Of a stretch of 30,120 bases of DNA, positions 29,064 to 30,120 are shown piece after piece. Under the pieces are notes generated by a model. That model was not told the DNA's origin. It was given only the letters and a program-made list of their open reading frames with translations, and did not search any database. The number at the start of each line of letters is the position of its first letter. Positions within the stretch are counted from its first letter, which is position 1. Location of the stretch: NCBI GenBank assembly GCA_051453625.1, contig JBOZIK010000001.1:56236593-56266712 (forward strand), in the 5' to 3' direction. The position numbers were made by a program, and so were the translations under genes. The DNA is from Welwitschia mirabilis. Lineage: Eukaryota > Gnetophyta > Gnetopsida > Welwitschiales.

Positions 29064-30120
29064 AAAATCCATAATCATAAGTCCAAACAAGACGATATCA
29101 CAAAGCTAAGATAGGTTTGACCACATCATAACACCTCGACAAGACTTCAAAAGTAGATGACAAGATGGATACAATAGGATTTAATCATGATTTTTCATCT
29201 CATACAAAAAGATAACTTTAAGATATCGAGGAAAGGTAAATGAAGATGAAATATGCGTCAACACAGAGTTTTTCTTATTCAAGAAATATATGATTTAACA
29301 ACTGACTTGAAGGAATACATATGCATCGATCTCAATAAATAAAGCATAAGAAAGGACCATTAAGGAAATTCAAGAGAATAAATCCTTATATAAAGATGGT
29401 GATTTTAATACAAAATGCATAAGAAAGGACCATTAAAAAAGCACAAAAGTAAAAAACCATACCCATAAGTTCATTGTTTAAAGACCTTCCAAGTGTTTCA
29501 GAGCATCTAAACCTCTTAAGCTTCTAAGATTTCATGGTAAGATTGTTTTGAAAAAATAAAACTAAACTTGAGAAATGAAGGACTCTATTTAAGATGAGAG
29601 AACATGAGTAAGGTGACTAAACTTAATAATATGAAAGGACACAAACGGTTAAAAAGGAGGATTACATAATGTTTCATAAAATATTATCTAGCCACTGAGT
29701 GCTTTTAATAATATAATAAAGATAATGCTTAACATCTAATAATAAGGAAAAAGGATAAATAACATGTCTCCACAATATATATTCAATTCAACATAATTGC
29801 ATATGTAAATAAAAGAAATCATTTCCACCACAAGAGCATATGAAAATTGAATATAAACATTTAATTAATAGGTATTTGTATTATAATTTAATAAGACTTC
29901 ATTTCAAGAACATAGCATTTACAACAATTAGAGGTTTCAAGTAATTCAATATTTTCTAAATATTTCATTAAATGTAAACTTGTAAATTTGATAAGAAAAG
30001 TAAAAATGTAGACATGACAACTAACTAATTAGTTATAAAAAGATAAATCAATTGTAGAAATAAAGAAAATAATTGTAGAAAGAAAAATCAAATCAATTCG
30101 AAAAAACCATTTACTATGAG
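29064..30120. other. AT-rich stretch with a small direct repeat; no gene
   Basis: GCATAAGAAAGGACCATTAA is repeated exactly at 29,344-29,363 and 29,417-29,436 (73 bp apart). Otherwise only AT-rich DNA with stops in all frames was seen up to the window end. Confidence 0.5.

Noticed and set aside
1-30120. CRISPR arrays, bacterial operons or ribosome binding sites
   Set aside because: Repeat spacing and decay are those of plant minisatellites and retroelements. No regular repeat-spacer pattern and no prokaryotic gene organisation is present.

Overview
This is AT-rich, gene-poor DNA of the kind found between genes in a large plant nuclear genome. No intact host gene, rRNA, tRNA or CRISPR array was found. 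What can be read is decayed LTR-retrotransposon coding sequence in several layers, together with degenerate tandem repeats, tRNA-like (SINE-type) motifs and five runs of N. CpG appears scarce throughout. Many of the changes that break the old reading frames are of the G-to-A or C-to-T type, which suits long-methylated, silenced DNA. The species cannot be named from this sequence.

Layout. (1) 1-11,090 holds copies of one repeated element, which I do not recognise. Each copy has a broken acidic/hydrophobic reading frame (84-1192 and 6992-8410, plus only its tail at 1876-1980). A long non-coding tail follows, called here modules X, Y and Z. The tail carries many small dyads built on GTCATC/GATGAC, and Z contains an LTR-like TATA box. 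Two N gaps in the first copy fall exactly at module borders. The sequence between them looks like an extra paralogous or allelic contig placed inside an otherwise continuous copy. (2) 11,573-12,110 is a degenerate tandem array of about 90 bp beside a 466-N gap. (3) 13,143-13,380 is a plus-strand gag-like relic with a decayed CCHC knuckle. (4) 14,483-19,420 is minus-strand material: an LTR-type TATA box, an unrecognised coiled-coil reading frame, and a Ty3/gypsy gag plus protease relic with a DLGAS active-site loop. (5) 20,460-20,800 is a weak minus-strand relic.

(6) 21,845-26,156 is the most informative block and is all on the minus strand. Read 3' to 5' on the given strand, it runs: an LTR edge and a tRNA-iMet-like primer-binding site, a leader filled with a 44-bp tandem repeat, chromovirus-like Ty3/gypsy gag and protease, then an abrupt switch near 23,486 into Ty1-copia integrase, RT and RNase H. 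Both halves point the same way. It is either a chimera formed by recombination or a nested insertion whose edges were lost.

(7) 26,156-30,120 has the outer LTR sequence, a 45-bp tandem duplication, two oppositely oriented tRNA-like motifs flanking an island of less AT-rich DNA (27,110-27,930), a plus-strand LTR-type TATA box and a five-copy minisatellite.

Nothing here looks able to make a functional protein. The interest lies in how the elements recombined, in the unidentified repeated element with its conserved dyads, and in the probable assembly faults.
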